Part shown: positions 8,177-16,277 of the stretch, in pieces
Position numbering within the stretch: position 1 is the first letter of the stretch
Layout of the letters: every line of letters begins with the position of its first letter
NCBI GenBank assembly: GCA_900318015.1
Contig: ONJB01000015.1
Coordinates: forward strand, 1-64,000
Reading direction: 5' to 3'
DNA length: 64,000 bases
DNA from: an uncultured Bacteroidales bacterium
Lineage (GTDB): Bacteria > Bacteroidota > Bacteroidia > Bacteroidales > UBA932
Program-made: the position numbers and the translations under genes
Notes under the pieces: model-generated
The model's input: only the letters and a program-made list of their open reading frames with translations
Databases searched by the model: none
Told to the model about the DNA's origin: nothing

Positions 8177-8989
8177 TCAGGGGTGTTGTTTGATGACGGA
8201 AAGGTCGACATAGCCCCCGTTGGCGCCGTACACGACGGCCTCTTCGGTGAACTGCCACATGGTCCAATCGGCAAAACGGGGTTCTTTCTTGTTATAGCGG
8301 GCGATCCACATGGGATAGTGCGCGGTAATGTCGGGAGAGAGGATGTCGCGGGCGAAGGAATCGGATGTATAGACGATGGGTTTCCGTCCATAATGCTTTT
8401 CCACGGCCTGCAGCCAGGCGAGCGCCTTCCGGTTCAGCTCCTCCTTGGAACAGCCTGCGTGCATGGTTTCTATGTCCAGGACGGGCGGGAGGTCCTTGTG
8501 GCGGAGCTTGACGGTCGCGATGAAGCGGTCGGCCTGCTTCTGCGGATCCTTGGAGGAGCGGAAGAAGTGGTAGGCACCGCGGGTGTATTCCCGTTTCCCG
8601 GCTTCTGTCCAGTATTCCTCGAACCGCTTGTCCACCATCCGTTCGCCTTCGGTCGCCTTGATGATAACGGTCGATACGGGGTAGATGTTCCTTGCATGGA
8701 GGAGGTCCTTGGTGGTATGGCCTGCCCGGTCCACGACGACTTTGAGGGAGTCCCAGACAATGCGGTCGTTGTGGTGGGAAAGGTCCACGCAGAACTGGCG
8801 GGCCCCCTCGGGGATCCGGGCGCCGGTCGATGCGAACCGGCCTTCGCGGAGGTAGGGGTAAAGGATACCCACGGCGACAAGCAGCAGTCCGGCGGCGACG
8901 AGCCACGGACTGACCTTCCACTTGCGCGTTTTCTTCCGCTTTTGGGGGGCTTTTTTCCCTTTTTTAGGGGTTAACTTTTTTGTTACCAC
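8177..8989 (-). CDS. GH25 family lysozyme, membrane-anchored
   Basis: Peptidoglycan hydrolase of the glycoside hydrolase 25 (Chalaropsis-type muramidase) family. A very basic cytoplasmic tail of about 25 residues rich in Lys/Arg precedes a transmembrane segment (WLVAAGLLLVAVGILY), so it is probably anchored in the inner membrane with the enzyme outside. The catalytic domain runs from about residue 65: GVDLSHH-like FCVDLSHHN, VIIKATEGE, GAYHFFR, the DIE motif in PVLDIET and the C-terminal WQF. The start is GTG at 8987-8989; I see no in-frame ATG before the membrane segment. It is upstream of and nearly joined to the S9 peptidase gene. Confidence 0.9.
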   Translation of the reverse strand: MVTKKLTPKKGKKAPQKRKKTRKWKVSPWLVAAGLLLVAVGILYPYLREGRFASTGARIPEGARQFCVDLSHHNDRIVWDSLKVVVDRAGHTTKDLLHARNIYPVSTVIIKATEGERMVDKRFEEYWTEAGKREYTRGAYHFFRSSKDPQKQADRFIATVKLRHKDLPPVLDIETMHAGCSKEELNRKALAWLQAVEKHYGRKPIVYTSDSFARDILSPDITAHYPMWIARYNKKEPRFADWTMWQFTEEAVVYGANGGYVDLSVIKQHP

Positions 8990-8994
8990 CTATA

Positions 8995-9009
8995 ACAAAA
9001 TAGTTTTGT
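8995..9009. repeat. 15-bp inverted repeat in the GH25 / rubrerythrin intergenic region
   Basis: Perfect palindrome with 6-bp arms ACAAAA and TTTTGT around TAG. It lies just upstream of the GH25 start and contains TAGTTTTG, which also fits the -7 consensus on the plus strand. It could be an operator or chance in an A/T-rich gap. Confidence 0.35.
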
Positions 9010-9083
9010 AGCCTAATTGATAGCAAATTACACGATTATTACGCTTTTTTGCTCCGGAACGTCGTTTCTGTCAGGAAAATGCG

Positions 9084-9091
9084 TAACTTTG
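9084..9091 (+). promoter_or_regulatory. Rubrerythrin promoter (-7 box)
   Basis: TAACTTTG matches TAnnTTTG and lies 39 bp before the rubrerythrin ATG. A TTTCTG element about 19 bp upstream could be the -33 region. This rules out the upstream in-frame ATG at 9017 as the start. Confidence 0.75.
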
Positions 9092-9130
9092 CATCAATCA
9101 GATACAAATATACAAACAATAAACGGAATT

Positions 9131-9670
9131 ATGGAACTGAAAGGAACAAAGACCGAGGCCAATCTCCAGACCGCCTTCGCCGGTGAGTCCCAGGCCCACA
9201 CCAAGTATCTCTATTATGCCGGAAAGGCCCGCAAGGACGGCTATGTCCAGATTGCGAACCTCTTCGAGGAAACCGCCAAGAATGAGAAGGAACATGCCAA
9301 GATCTGGTTCAAGTACCTGCATGGCGGCGAGGTCCCTGCGACGGAAGTGAACCTCGCGGACGCCGCCGACGGCGAGAACTTCGAATGGACGGACATGTAC
9401 GCCAAGTTCGCCGAGGAAGCGAAGGCAGAAGGGTTCAACGACATCGCCTTCCTGTTTGCGAAGGTCGGCGCCATCGAGAAGACGCACGAAGAGCGCTACC
9501 GCAAGCTCCTCGGCAACATCAAGGACGGCATCGTGTTCTCCCGGGAGGAGGATATGATCTGGGAATGCTCCAATTGCGGCCACATCGTGGTCGGCAAGAA
9601 GGCACCGGAGCTTTGCCCGGTGTGCAAGCACCCGAAGAGCTACTTCATGCTCCGCGCCGAAAACTATTGA
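9131..9670 (+). CDS. rbr: Rubrerythrin
   Basis: Non-haem diiron peroxidase that reduces hydrogen peroxide in anaerobes. The 179-residue protein has an N-terminal ferritin-like four-helix domain with the iron-ligand pairs in [25 protein letters not shown] and [15 protein letters not shown]-terminal rubredoxin-like domain has two CxxC knuckles (CSNC and CPVC) about 12 residues apart. The ATG at 9131 starts the conserved [12 protein letters not shown]. The last 26 bp overlap the 3' end of pssA on the other strand. Oxidative-stress control is usual for this family, but no known operator can be assigned here. Confidence 0.97.
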   Translation: MELKGTKTEANLQTAFAGESQAHTKYLYYAGKARKDGYVQIANLFEETAKNEKEHAKIWFKYLHGGEVPATEVNLADAADGENFEWTDMYAKFAEEAKAEGFNDIAFLFAKVGAIEKTHEERYRKLLGNIKDGIVFSREEDMIWECSNCGHIVVGKKAPELCPVCKHPKSYFMLRAENY

Positions 9671-10361
9671 TCAGCGCGACGAAGAGGTTCTCGATGATAT
9701 AGACCGAGAACACCGCCAGGACGGCCAGGCTCCAGGGCTGCTTGAGCAGCACGACGGCCAGCACGCCGGCCACGGCCAGGATGAGAAAGGCTATACGCTT
9801 CGTATCTAGAAGCTTATGGCCTTTCTTGATTTTCATCCCGAACATCGGGATTTCGCTCACCAGGAGGAGGCCCAGGACGACGGCGATGGCGTCCAGGATC
9901 CAGACCTCGACCCCGGCCGGGATACCGCCCGCCACATACAGGAAAGTGGCCAGCGAGCCGCATACCATCGCGCAGGAAGGCGTGGGCAGGCCGAGGAAAT
10001 CCAGCGTCTGGCGGTCGTTCACATTGAACTTAGCCAGGCGGACGGCGGACATCACCGCGATGAACAGCGGGATGTACCGGAGGATGGCCGGCGCATCCGC
10101 CGGCATGACTTTGTACAGCATCAAGGACGGCAGGACGCCGAAACTGACGAGGTCCGCCAGGGAGTCCAGTTCGCCGCCGATGGGGGAATACGCGCCGAGG
10201 AGCCGGGCGGCCAGTCCGTCGCAAAAGTCGAAGACCGCCGCCAGGACCATCAGCGGGAGGGCCCACTCGAGGTGTCCCTCCAAAGTGAAGATCACTCCCA
10301 TGACCCCCGAGAGGAGGTTCATGGAAGTGATCGTGTTGGGAATGTGCTTGTAAAGCGCCAT
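9645..10361 (-). CDS. pssA: CDP-diacylglycerol--serine O-phosphatidyltransferase
   Basis: Integral membrane enzyme that forms phosphatidylserine from CDP-diacylglycerol and serine, the precursor of phosphatidylethanolamine. The CDP-alcohol phosphotransferase motif DGxxAR-x8-GxxxDxxxD is complete in [20 protein letters not shown] and the residues that follow. Several hydrophobic helices fill the remaining length (238 residues, normal). The ATG at 10359-10361 follows directly on the original TAA stop (10362-10364) of the upstream C1 peptidase gene, so the two were co-transcribed. The 3' end overlaps rubrerythrin by 26 bp in convergent orientation. Confidence 0.95.
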   Translation of the reverse strand: MALYKHIPNTITSMNLLSGVMGVIFTLEGHLEWALPLMVLAAVFDFCDGLAARLLGAYSPIGGELDSLADLVSFGVLPSLMLYKVMPADAPAILRYIPLFIAVMSAVRLAKFNVNDRQTLDFLGLPTPSCAMVCGSLATFLYVAGGIPAGVEVWILDAIAVVLGLLLVSEIPMFGMKIKKGHKLLDTKRIAFLILAVAGVLAVVLLKQPWSLAVLAVFSVYIIENLFVALINSFRRGA

Positions 10362-11458
10362 TTACTTGATACCGAGCTTCTTGGCGATGTGATCAGGTAG
10401 TACTTGGTGCCGTTCTGGTCCTTGGCGATGCCATAGAGGTGCATGCCGTGGTCGTCGGTGGAGGTCTTCTCGTCGAACCACTGCTGGCGGTTCTCCTGGG
10501 TCACCTCGATTTCCTTGGGGAGTTCCTTCTTGGGCTGCGGGGCGGCCTGCTGCTGGGCGGCGGGACCGACCCAGCGCTCCTGGTCGGAGCCGGTGGGCTT
10601 GACACTCGTGTCCACGAGGATGGCGAGGCCGTCGCGGGTGAATCCGGATTCGGAGACGTCACCGCCCCAGGCCACGGTGTAACCGTTGTTGATGGCATTG
10701 TCGATGACGGCCATGAACTCGTCGAGCGGCAGGTTGTAGCAGAGACCCCAGCGCCAGTTGTCTTCCACTTCGATGGCGAACTGGGAATAGAAGGGATGGT
10801 GCGTGAAGGAGGAGATGTTCACGTAGTCGTCCGGGTTGATGCCCAGGGCGTCGCGGTAGCTCTGCGGGGTGTAGGTGACACCGTTCTCCACGAAGGTCTC
10901 GGGAACCTCGCCCAGGTAGGCGTCCAGGATCCCGTCGAAGCCCTTGGTCCACACGGGAGTGAGCTTGCGGTTCGGGTTCTTCACCACGGCCTGCACATAG
11001 CCCTTGAGGACGGCGTCCAGTTCGCCTTGAGCCGGGAGCTCGGTGCCGTAGTGCATGCCGGTGTAGTCCTTCTGCGGCATGATGCCGTAGTCGCGGATGA
11101 CCTCGAGCACATCACCGAAGCCGGAGCCCTGGGCCATGTTCAGGAAACCGTTCAGGCGGACATACTTGAGGGCCCTGTCATGATAGGAATGACGGACGAC
11201 GAACATCTCGGACAGGTCCGGATAGGCATCGGCCTTGAGGTTCTTGGCCTTGATGATTTCGGATTCGAGGAAGGAGATGGCGGAGAAGCACCAGCAGGTG
11301 CCGCTGTTGGCCTGGTTCTTCATCGAGGTGATCGGAAGCTCCTTGACGGTGGTGAACTGGTAGTCACTGGCCCGGACGGGAGAGGGGGCAGCCTGGCGCT
11401 GCGCAGCGGCGGTCAGCGCGATGAGGGCCGCTGCCAAGAGAACGAAAGTTTTTTTCAT
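10319..11458 (-). CDS. C1 family (bleomycin-hydrolase-like) peptidase, C-terminus disrupted by an internal deletion
   Basis: Secreted papain-fold aminopeptidase. The signal peptide (MKKTFVLLAAALIALTAAAQ) is followed by the catalytic cysteine region NQANSGTCWCFS (Cys55) and the catalytic histidine in DDHGMHLYG (His337). In the family a KNSWG motif with the catalytic Asn should follow KYYLI. Here the frame continues after Ile356 into an unrelated 23-residue tail that runs over the pssA start to 10319. The expected C-terminus IAKKLGIK then TAA is present in another frame and ends at 10362, exactly one base before pssA. A segment of perhaps 35-45 codons with the Asn therefore seems deleted with a frameshift near 10385-10397. 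The product is probably inactive, unless this is an assembly error. Confidence 0.85.
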   Translation of the reverse strand: MKKTFVLLAAALIALTAAAQRQAAPSPVRASDYQFTTVKELPITSMKNQANSGTCWCFSAISFLESEIIKAKNLKADAYPDLSEMFVVRHSYHDRALKYVRLNGFLNMAQGSGFGDVLEVIRDYGIMPQKDYTGMHYGTELPAQGELDAVLKGYVQAVVKNPNRKLTPVWTKGFDGILDAYLGEVPETFVENGVTYTPQSYRDALGINPDDYVNISSFTHHPFYSQFAIEVEDNWRWGLCYNLPLDEFMAVIDNAINNGYTVAWGGDVSESGFTRDGLAILVDTSVKPTGSDQERWVGPAAQQQAAPQPKKELPKEIEVTQENRQQWFDEKTSTDDHGMHLYGIAKDQNGTKYYLITSPRSSVSSKWRFTSTFPTRSLP

Positions 11459-11491
11459 ATCGGTGTGATGTAGTTTTGTTTCTCTAACTGA

Positions 11492-11519
11492 CAAATTTAA
11501 GAATTTCATCGTATTTTTG
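11492..11519. promoter_or_regulatory. Divergent promoter pair C1 peptidase / alpha-beta hydrolase
   Basis: TAAATTTG on the minus strand (11492-11499) and TATTTTTG on the plus strand (11512-11519), 12 bp apart. The plus box ends four bases before the GTG at 11524, so that mRNA should have no leader. Confidence 0.75.
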
Positions 11520-11523
11520 CAAG

Positions 11524-12168
11524 GTGAAGACCATTTTATATATCCATGGCATGGGCGGGGGCGGCGACAGCCGGATTCCGCGGCTTCTGAGGGAGCGGTT
11601 CGAGGGAACGGACCTCCGCTGCATCGTCCGGACCTATGACTTCGACCCGGAAACCGGTCATGCGCAGATTGCCTCCTGGGTGGAGGAACTTCGTCCCGAC
11701 CTGGTCATCGGGGAATCCCTGGGGGCTATCCAGGCCCTGCGCGTACGGGGAATTCCGCATCTGTTCGTCTCGCCGTCGCTGGGGGCGCCCGACATCCTGG
11801 TCCGGCTGGCCTGGATCTGCAAGGTTCCCGGAGGAAAGGCCCTCCTGCACCGGATCTGGCGGGTCAAGGAAGGGGACCGGCAGCCGCTCCGATTCGAATA
11901 TGACATCCTGAAAAAGTATGCCCCGCATTGGGCCGATGCGAAAAAGGCCGCCACGGAAGGAGGGTATTATTATGCCTTCTTCGGTACAAAGGACCACTAC
12001 CGGAAATCCGGTGTCGTGAAGATCTCAACCTGGGAGGAAATGTTCGGGAAAACCTACACGGTCTACGAGGGAACGCACTTCATGGAAGAGGAGTACGTGT
12101 ATGCGCTCCTAATTCCGAAAATACACGAGGTCCTGGACGGCCCGGCGGATGTTCTCCCGGGCGAATGA
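11524..12168 (+). CDS. Small alpha/beta hydrolase (YqiA/esterase-like)
   Basis: Cytoplasmic hydrolase of 214 residues with a family-typical opening strand ILYIHGMGGGGDS (oxyanion region) and a nucleophile elbow GESLGA (Ser in G-x-S-x-G). An acidic residue in YAFFGTKDHY and a C-terminal histidine in YEGTHFMEEEY fit a catalytic triad. The substrate is unknown. The start is a GTG at 11524, because the conserved strand begins immediately after it and the promoter box ends at 11519; this should be a leaderless transcript. The 3' end overlaps glycerate kinase by 60 bp in convergent orientation. Confidence 0.82.
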   Translation: MKTILYIHGMGGGGDSRIPRLLRERFEGTDLRCIVRTYDFDPETGHAQIASWVEELRPDLVIGESLGAIQALRVRGIPHLFVSPSLGAPDILVRLAWICKVPGGKALLHRIWRVKEGDRQPLRFEYDILKKYAPHWADAKKAATEGGYYYAFFGTKDHYRKSGVVKISTWEEMFGKTYTVYEGTHFMEEEYVYALLIPKIHEVLDGPADVLPGE

Positions 12169-13140
12169 CTTGTTCAAATAGTTGTTTTTCAGGGATTCCT
12201 CAGGAGTCACTTGAATGATTGCATCAAATCCTGCCTCCCGCAGTGCATCGCGGTCCTCGACCTTTCCGGCGAGGAGGATGACGGGGATTCCCGGCGCATA
12301 TCGGCGCGTTGCCTGCAACACGCCGAAGGGAACTTTGCCGGTCAAAGTCTGCCGGTCAGCCTTGCCTTCGCCCGTGATGACAAGATCGCATTTCCGCACC
12401 CGATCCGCGAAATGGACGGCCTCCAGGACGGCCTCGATGCCGGCATGCATTTCCGCGCCCAGGCAGAGCGCGAGCGCAGCGCCGATACCGCCGGCTGCAC
12501 CGGCGCCGGGCAACTGGTCCGGGTCGATTCCGTATTGCGCTTTCCAGGCTTCCGCCTGCCGGCGGAACCGTCTTTCCAGTTCGGCGACGCCTTGCTCATC
12601 CGCCCCTTTCTGGGGACCGAATACAGCGGGCGCGCCGGCAGGGCCTGTGAGCGGGACATCCGCGTCATAGAAGGCATGGATCCGGATGCCGTCGGGAAGG
12701 GGAGCGAGGGCTTGGAGAAGACCGGCGCCGCAGTCCATGACCGCCGTCCCTCCAAGTCCGGTCCATATTTCAGCTACACCTTGATTTATCGCGTCTTGAA
12801 TCAATTCACCTGTACCGATGGATGAAGTAGAGAGCGGATCCAGTTCTTCGGGTTTCAAAAGGGTGATTCCACTGGCTGCGGCCGTCTCGATGACGGCGGT
12901 GCGGCCCTTTTCGAGAAGGGCGTACCGAGCCTTGACCGGCCGGCCCAGCGGGTCGTGCACGAGCACCGTCCGGAAGGTTCCGCCCAGGCACCCGACGAGG
13001 CACTCAGCGAATCCTTCGCCGCCGTCGGACAGCGGCATCCGGCAGACGTCGCATCCCGCCATCGCGGCGGCCACGGCGTCCACCGCCTCCGGGGCTGTCA
13101 GGCAGCCCTTGAACGAATCCAAGGCGAGGAGCGGGGTCAT
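12109..13140 (-). CDS. glxK: Glycerate kinase
   Basis: Phosphorylates D-glycerate, in this family usually to 2-phosphoglycerate, feeding glycolysis. The protein (343 residues) opens with LLALDSFKGCLTAPEA and has PLSDGGEGF, the family's signature, followed by VIETAAASG, STSSIGTGELI and GLGGTAVMDCGAG. A GEGKADRQTLTGKVPFGV block lies near the C-terminus. It is slightly shorter than the usual 370-380 residues but all recognisable blocks are present. The -7 box on the minus strand (13146-13153) ends five bases before the ATG, so a leaderless mRNA is likely. The last 60 bp overlap the convergent hydrolase gene. Confidence 0.92.
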   Translation of the reverse strand: MTPLLALDSFKGCLTAPEAVDAVAAAMAGCDVCRMPLSDGGEGFAECLVGCLGGTFRTVLVHDPLGRPVKARYALLEKGRTAVIETAAASGITLLKPEELDPLSTSSIGTGELIQDAINQGVAEIWTGLGGTAVMDCGAGLLQALAPLPDGIRIHAFYDADVPLTGPAGAPAVFGPQKGADEQGVAELERRFRRQAEAWKAQYGIDPDQLPGAGAAGGIGAALALCLGAEMHAGIEAVLEAVHFADRVRKCDLVITGEGKADRQTLTGKVPFGVLQATRRYAPGIPVILLAGKVEDRDALREAGFDAIIQVTPEESLKNNYLNKSFARENIRRAVQDLVYFRN

Positions 13141-13143
13141 CTT

Positions 13144-13175
13144 TGCAAATATACGGATATTTCCGTATTTTTGCA
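13144..13175. promoter_or_regulatory. Palindromic divergent promoter, glycerate kinase / lipoprotein
   Basis: A 32-bp near-palindrome (14 of 16 positions pair) contains both -7 boxes: TATATTTG on the minus strand (13146-13153) and TATTTTTG on the plus strand (13166-13173), 12 bp apart. Start codons lie 5 and 8 bases beyond the boxes. Confidence 0.75.
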
Positions 13176-13181
13176 GCGTCT

Positions 13182-14303
13182 ATGATCCGTATGAAGCACA
13201 TCCTGACCGTCCTCGCCCTCCTGGTGGCGTTCGTTTCCTGCAACGAGCGTCCGACCGTGGTCCGGGACACGATTCCTTACGTCAAGCAGCTTGCCGCTGA
13301 TACGACCGGCTCTTTCCGGCTCGTCCACACATACCGTACTGCCGGGACCAAAGGTTCCATCGCCGTCATCGGCGAGCCCGAGGCCGCTGTCCAGCTAGCA
13401 TCCGCCCTCCTGTCGGCGGACATGGTTGACAATATCGACGGACGTATTGCACCGGACCGCCTGCCGGACTTTGCCGGCGAGACCTTCGACATCCTGATGG
13501 ACCTGTACAACGCGCCGTATATCCGCCTGGCGGCCTCCAGCCCGGACAGCCTCCGGGAAGTGGCCGTCCGGAACGCCGTCATCGCCGTGGACTCCGTGGC
13601 CTTTTCCAATGCGTCTGACCCGCGCTCTCGTCTGACCAAGACCCGCGCCAAGGTGTTCGTCCTTGCGAATTCACTTTTGTCGGAATACGGAAAGTTCGAC
13701 GTGGACACCCTCTTCAAGATGGCCGGCCGCGAGGCGATTATCCTGACGCCCGTGGAAGCGATGCTCCTGGAAGCCAGGAGGTCCGGCTGCAAGAGCGTGG
13801 CCGTCTGGGCCCCCGCCGAGGCTCGTTCCGCCTATGAGAATGCGGCGAAGAGACTGACCCCCCAGATGGACGTAACGGTGGTTTCTACCACGGGAAACGG
13901 AATCCTGCGTCCCGCTTTCCGGGACATGCTGGGCATTTACCGGTCCCTAAAGCCGAACGGCAGCCTGGATGCTGTCCTCCTGGACAGTTTCACGGCTTCC
14001 CTGGAAGAGCTGAATGCCGAGAAGGAGCACATCCATCGCCAGATCACCGAGCAGGACATGGCTTTCGACCGCATCCTGACCCCGCATTTCCGTTTCATCG
14101 AGCCGACCGCCGCCCTGACGGGCGCCCTGTACCGCCTGCTACGGGAAAGGAACCTGTTCACACACGACATCGCCTATCCGGCTGTCCGCTACTACCAGAC
14201 GGAGGAGAACCTGGACGGCGAATTCGTGCCGGTCGAGGTCAGCGCTGCCTACCTCTCTTCCCAAACGAAGCCTGAACCCGCTTATGTTCCAGATATCGAT
14301 TAG
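13182..14303 (+). CDS. Putative lipoprotein of unknown function
   Basis: Predicted lipoprotein of 373 residues. The signal sequence MKHILTVLALLVAFVSC ends in a lipobox cysteine. The mature part shows alternating strands and helices (GSIAVIGEPEAAVQLASAL, KVFVLANSLLSEYG, SVAVWAPAE) that look like a Rossmann-type or periplasmic-binding fold, but I cannot assign a family. The start is ATG 13182 or the second ATG at 13191, both eight or more bases after the -7 box; the upstream ATG at 13143 lies inside the promoter. The 3' end overlaps the exonuclease gene by 20 bp, so the three genes 13182-16115 form an operon. Confidence 0.75.
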   Translation: MIRMKHILTVLALLVAFVSCNERPTVVRDTIPYVKQLAADTTGSFRLVHTYRTAGTKGSIAVIGEPEAAVQLASALLSADMVDNIDGRIAPDRLPDFAGETFDILMDLYNAPYIRLAASSPDSLREVAVRNAVIAVDSVAFSNASDPRSRLTKTRAKVFVLANSLLSEYGKFDVDTLFKMAGREAIILTPVEAMLLEARRSGCKSVAVWAPAEARSAYENAAKRLTPQMDVTVVSTTGNGILRPAFRDMLGIYRSLKPNGSLDAVLLDSFTASLEELNAEKEHIHRQITEQDMAFDRILTPHFRFIEPTAALTGALYRLLRERNLFTHDIAYPAVRYYQTEENLDGEFVPVEVSAAYLSSQTKPEPAYVPDID

Positions 14304-14922
14304 TCCGGAAGAGATCGGCCGCCTGGAACTGGCGTCCTTCCCCGGGGAGATCCATGTCATCGACTCGCTCGGAGAGGAGTTCGGGAAGGCCGTCAGCTAT
14401 CTCAAGCGTCAGAAAATCATCGGATTCGACACCGAAACCCGTCCCACCTTCTCCCCGGACCAGCGGTCCAATGGAACCGCCCTCCTGCAGCTCTCCGGCG
14501 CCGAAAAGGCCTATCTGTTCCGCATCAAGCTCATGGGCGGCATCCCGCGCCGGCTGTGCGCCATCCTGGCCAATCCCGCCATCCTCAAGGTGGGCGCCGC
14601 CATCCACGACGACGTCCACGGACTCCAGAAATTCGCTGGCTTCCAGCCGCAGAACTTCGTGGACCTGCAGAAGATCGTCTGGGAATACGGAATCCGGGAC
14701 AAGTCGGTCAAGAAGATGGCCGCCATCATCCTGGGCTTCAAGATCTCGAAGGCCCAGCAGCTTTCCAACTGGGAAGCCGAGAAGCTTTCCGAGTCCCAGC
14801 AGCGGTATGCGGCGACCGACGCCTGGGTGTGCCGGGAGATGTATCTCCGTCTGATGCAGTCCGAAAAAGCGCCCCTTACCCCCCAACAGCTCCATCCGGA
14901 GCTCTATCCCGAACAAGCCTGA
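14284..14922 (+). CDS. 3'-5' exonuclease (RNase D-like, DEDDy)
   Basis: Single-domain DEDD-superfamily exonuclease of 212 residues. The three exonuclease motifs are visible: Exo I in IIGFDTETRP, Exo II around VGAAIHDDVHGL and Exo III in YAATDAWVCREMY with the tyrosine of the DEDDy class. No HRDC domain is present, so it is shorter than RNase D and could act on RNA or DNA. Translation starts at ATG 14284 inside the end of the lipoprotein gene and stops at a TGA sharing two bases with the next ATG (TGATG). Confidence 0.9.
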   Translation: MFQISISPEEIGRLELASFPGEIHVIDSLGEEFGKAVSYLKRQKIIGFDTETRPTFSPDQRSNGTALLQLSGAEKAYLFRIKLMGGIPRRLCAILANPAILKVGAAIHDDVHGLQKFAGFQPQNFVDLQKIVWEYGIRDKSVKKMAAIILGFKISKAQQLSNWEAEKLSESQQRYAATDAWVCREMYLRLMQSEKAPLTPQQLHPELYPEQA

Positions 14923-16115
14923 TGGAAAAAGTCTATCTCCGTCCCCGCCGCGAGGATTCCATCCTCCGGTTCCATCCCTGGGTCTTTTCCGGAGCCATCG
15001 CCCAGATTACGGGCGATCCCGCCGAAGGGGACCTTGTGGCGGTCTATTCCTCCGACGGCCAGTATCTGGCCACGGGCCATTACCAGATCGGCTCCATCGC
15101 CGTCCGGATCCTCAGTTTCGACGAGGACCCCACGGCACCGGATTTCTGGGAGAAGATGGTGCGCAGGGCCTTCCAGGCCCGCGTGGCCTGCGGCCTGCAC
15201 GGGTCCGAATCGACCACCTGCTACCGGCTTGTCCACGGCGAAGGCGACGGCCTTCCCGGGCTGATCATCGACTACTATGACGGCGTGTGCGTCCTCCAGG
15301 CCCATTCCGTGGGCATGTTCAAGGCCAAGAACGCCATTTGCGAAGCCCTCAAGGCCGTTTACGGCGAAGCGTTGAAGGCCGTCTACGACAAGAGTTCCGG
15401 CACTGCCCCCTTCAAGGCCGGCCTGGAACTTATCGACGGCTATCTGTACAAGGCTCCCGGCTTCGACTCGGACGAATGTGTCGTCCTGGAGAACGGGAAC
15501 AAGTTCCATGTCAATTGGAACGAGGGCCAGAAGACGGGCTTCTTCCTGGACCAGCGCGAGAACCGCGCCGCCGTAGGCCGGCTTGCCAAAGGACGGAATG
15601 TCCTGAACCTGTTCTGCTATACGGGCGGTTTTTCCATTTATGCCCTGAACGGGGGAGCGGTCCATGTGGATTCCGTGGACAGTTCCCGCAAGGCGATGGA
15701 CATGGTCGACCGGAATGTGGCCCTGAACGGTTTTACGACGGAGCAGCATACCTCCTACTGTGCCGATGCCATCGAATTCCTCCGTGACGTCCCGGAAGGA
15801 AAGTATGACCTCATGATTGTCGATCCACCGGCTTTTGCCAAGCATCGCGGGGCGCTGAAGAACGCCCTCCGGGCGTACCAGCGCCTGAACGCGGCCGCCA
15901 TCGCGAAGGTTGCTCCGGGCGGCTTCGTGTTCACGTTCAGCTGTTCGCAAGTCGTGGACAAGGAGGCTTTCGCTCTCGCGGTCTTCTCCGCCGCCGCCCA
16001 GACCGGCCGCAGCGTCCGCATCCTGGACCGCCTCAACCAACCCGCCGACCACGCCGTGAACATCTACCATCCGGAAGGGGAATACCTGAAGGGTCTCCTG
16101 CTGTACGTGGAATAA
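14922..16115 (+). CDS. rlmI: Class I SAM-dependent rRNA methyltransferase (RlmI/RlmK-like)
   Basis: Probable 23S rRNA cytosine-5 methyltransferase. The N-terminal PUA-like domain (LRPRREDSILRFHPWVFSGAI) precedes an RlmI-type middle domain with CYRLVHGEGDGLPGLIIDYYDG. The Rossmann methyltransferase core follows with the SAM-binding NLFCYTGGFSIYA, the acidic VDSVDSS and the catalytic MIVDPPAFAK. FTFSCSQ in the last part carries a cysteine that fits the m5C mechanism. An 8-residue in-frame tandem duplication (15340-15363 and 15364-15387, differing at 4 of 24 bases) lies in the middle domain. The ATG at 14922 overlaps the exonuclease stop. Length 397. Confidence 0.93.
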   Translation: MEKVYLRPRREDSILRFHPWVFSGAIAQITGDPAEGDLVAVYSSDGQYLATGHYQIGSIAVRILSFDEDPTAPDFWEKMVRRAFQARVACGLHGSESTTCYRLVHGEGDGLPGLIIDYYDGVCVLQAHSVGMFKAKNAICEALKAVYGEALKAVYDKSSGTAPFKAGLELIDGYLYKAPGFDSDECVVLENGNKFHVNWNEGQKTGFFLDQRENRAAVGRLAKGRNVLNLFCYTGGFSIYALNGGAVHVDSVDSSRKAMDMVDRNVALNGFTTEQHTSYCADAIEFLRDVPEGKYDLMIVDPPAFAKHRGALKNALRAYQRLNAAAIAKVAPGGFVFTFSCSQVVDKEAFALAVFSAAAQTGRSVRILDRLNQPADHAVNIYHPEGEYLKGLLLYVE

Positions 16116-16139
16116 TTTTGCAAATCCAAAAAAACTGCA

Positions 16140-16147
16140 TATATTTG
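16140..16147 (+). promoter_or_regulatory. tRNA-Cys promoter (-7 box)
   Basis: TATATTTG, matching TAnnTTTG, ends ten bases before the mature 5' end of tRNA-Cys. Confidence 0.75.
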
Positions 16148-16157
16148 CAATCCCAAT

Positions 16158-16231
16158 GGTGCTATGGCCGAGCGGTTAGGCACAGGTCTGCAAAACCTGC
16201 TACAGCGGTTCGATTCCGCTTGGCACCTCCA
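16158..16231 (+). tRNA. tRNA-Cys (anticodon GCA), CCA encoded
   Basis: Cloverleaf read directly. The acceptor arm GGTGCTA pairs with TGGCACC with one G-T pair. The D-arm region is GCCGAGCGGTTAGGC. The anticodon stem CAGGT/ACCTG encloses loop CTGCAAA with anticodon GCA. The T-arm AGCGG-TTCGATT-CCGCT is standard, followed by discriminator T and an encoded CCA at 16229-16231. A terminator follows directly. Confidence 0.96.
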
Positions 16232-16260
16232 GAGTCCCCTGAACAGGAGGACTCTTTTTT
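16231..16260 (+). terminator. Intrinsic terminator after tRNA-Cys
   Basis: Stem AGAGTCC (16231-16237) pairs with GGACTCT (16249-16255), extended by CCTG/CAGG, followed by a run of six T. It begins within the CCA end of the tRNA. Confidence 0.85.
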
Positions 16261-16277
16261 ATTTAAAGATAAACCCG

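Noticed and set aside
16164-16277. N-terminal extension of the small lipoprotein gene into tRNA-Cys
   Set aside because: The frame would start inside the tRNA. The ATG at 16278 directly starts a good lipoprotein signal peptide.
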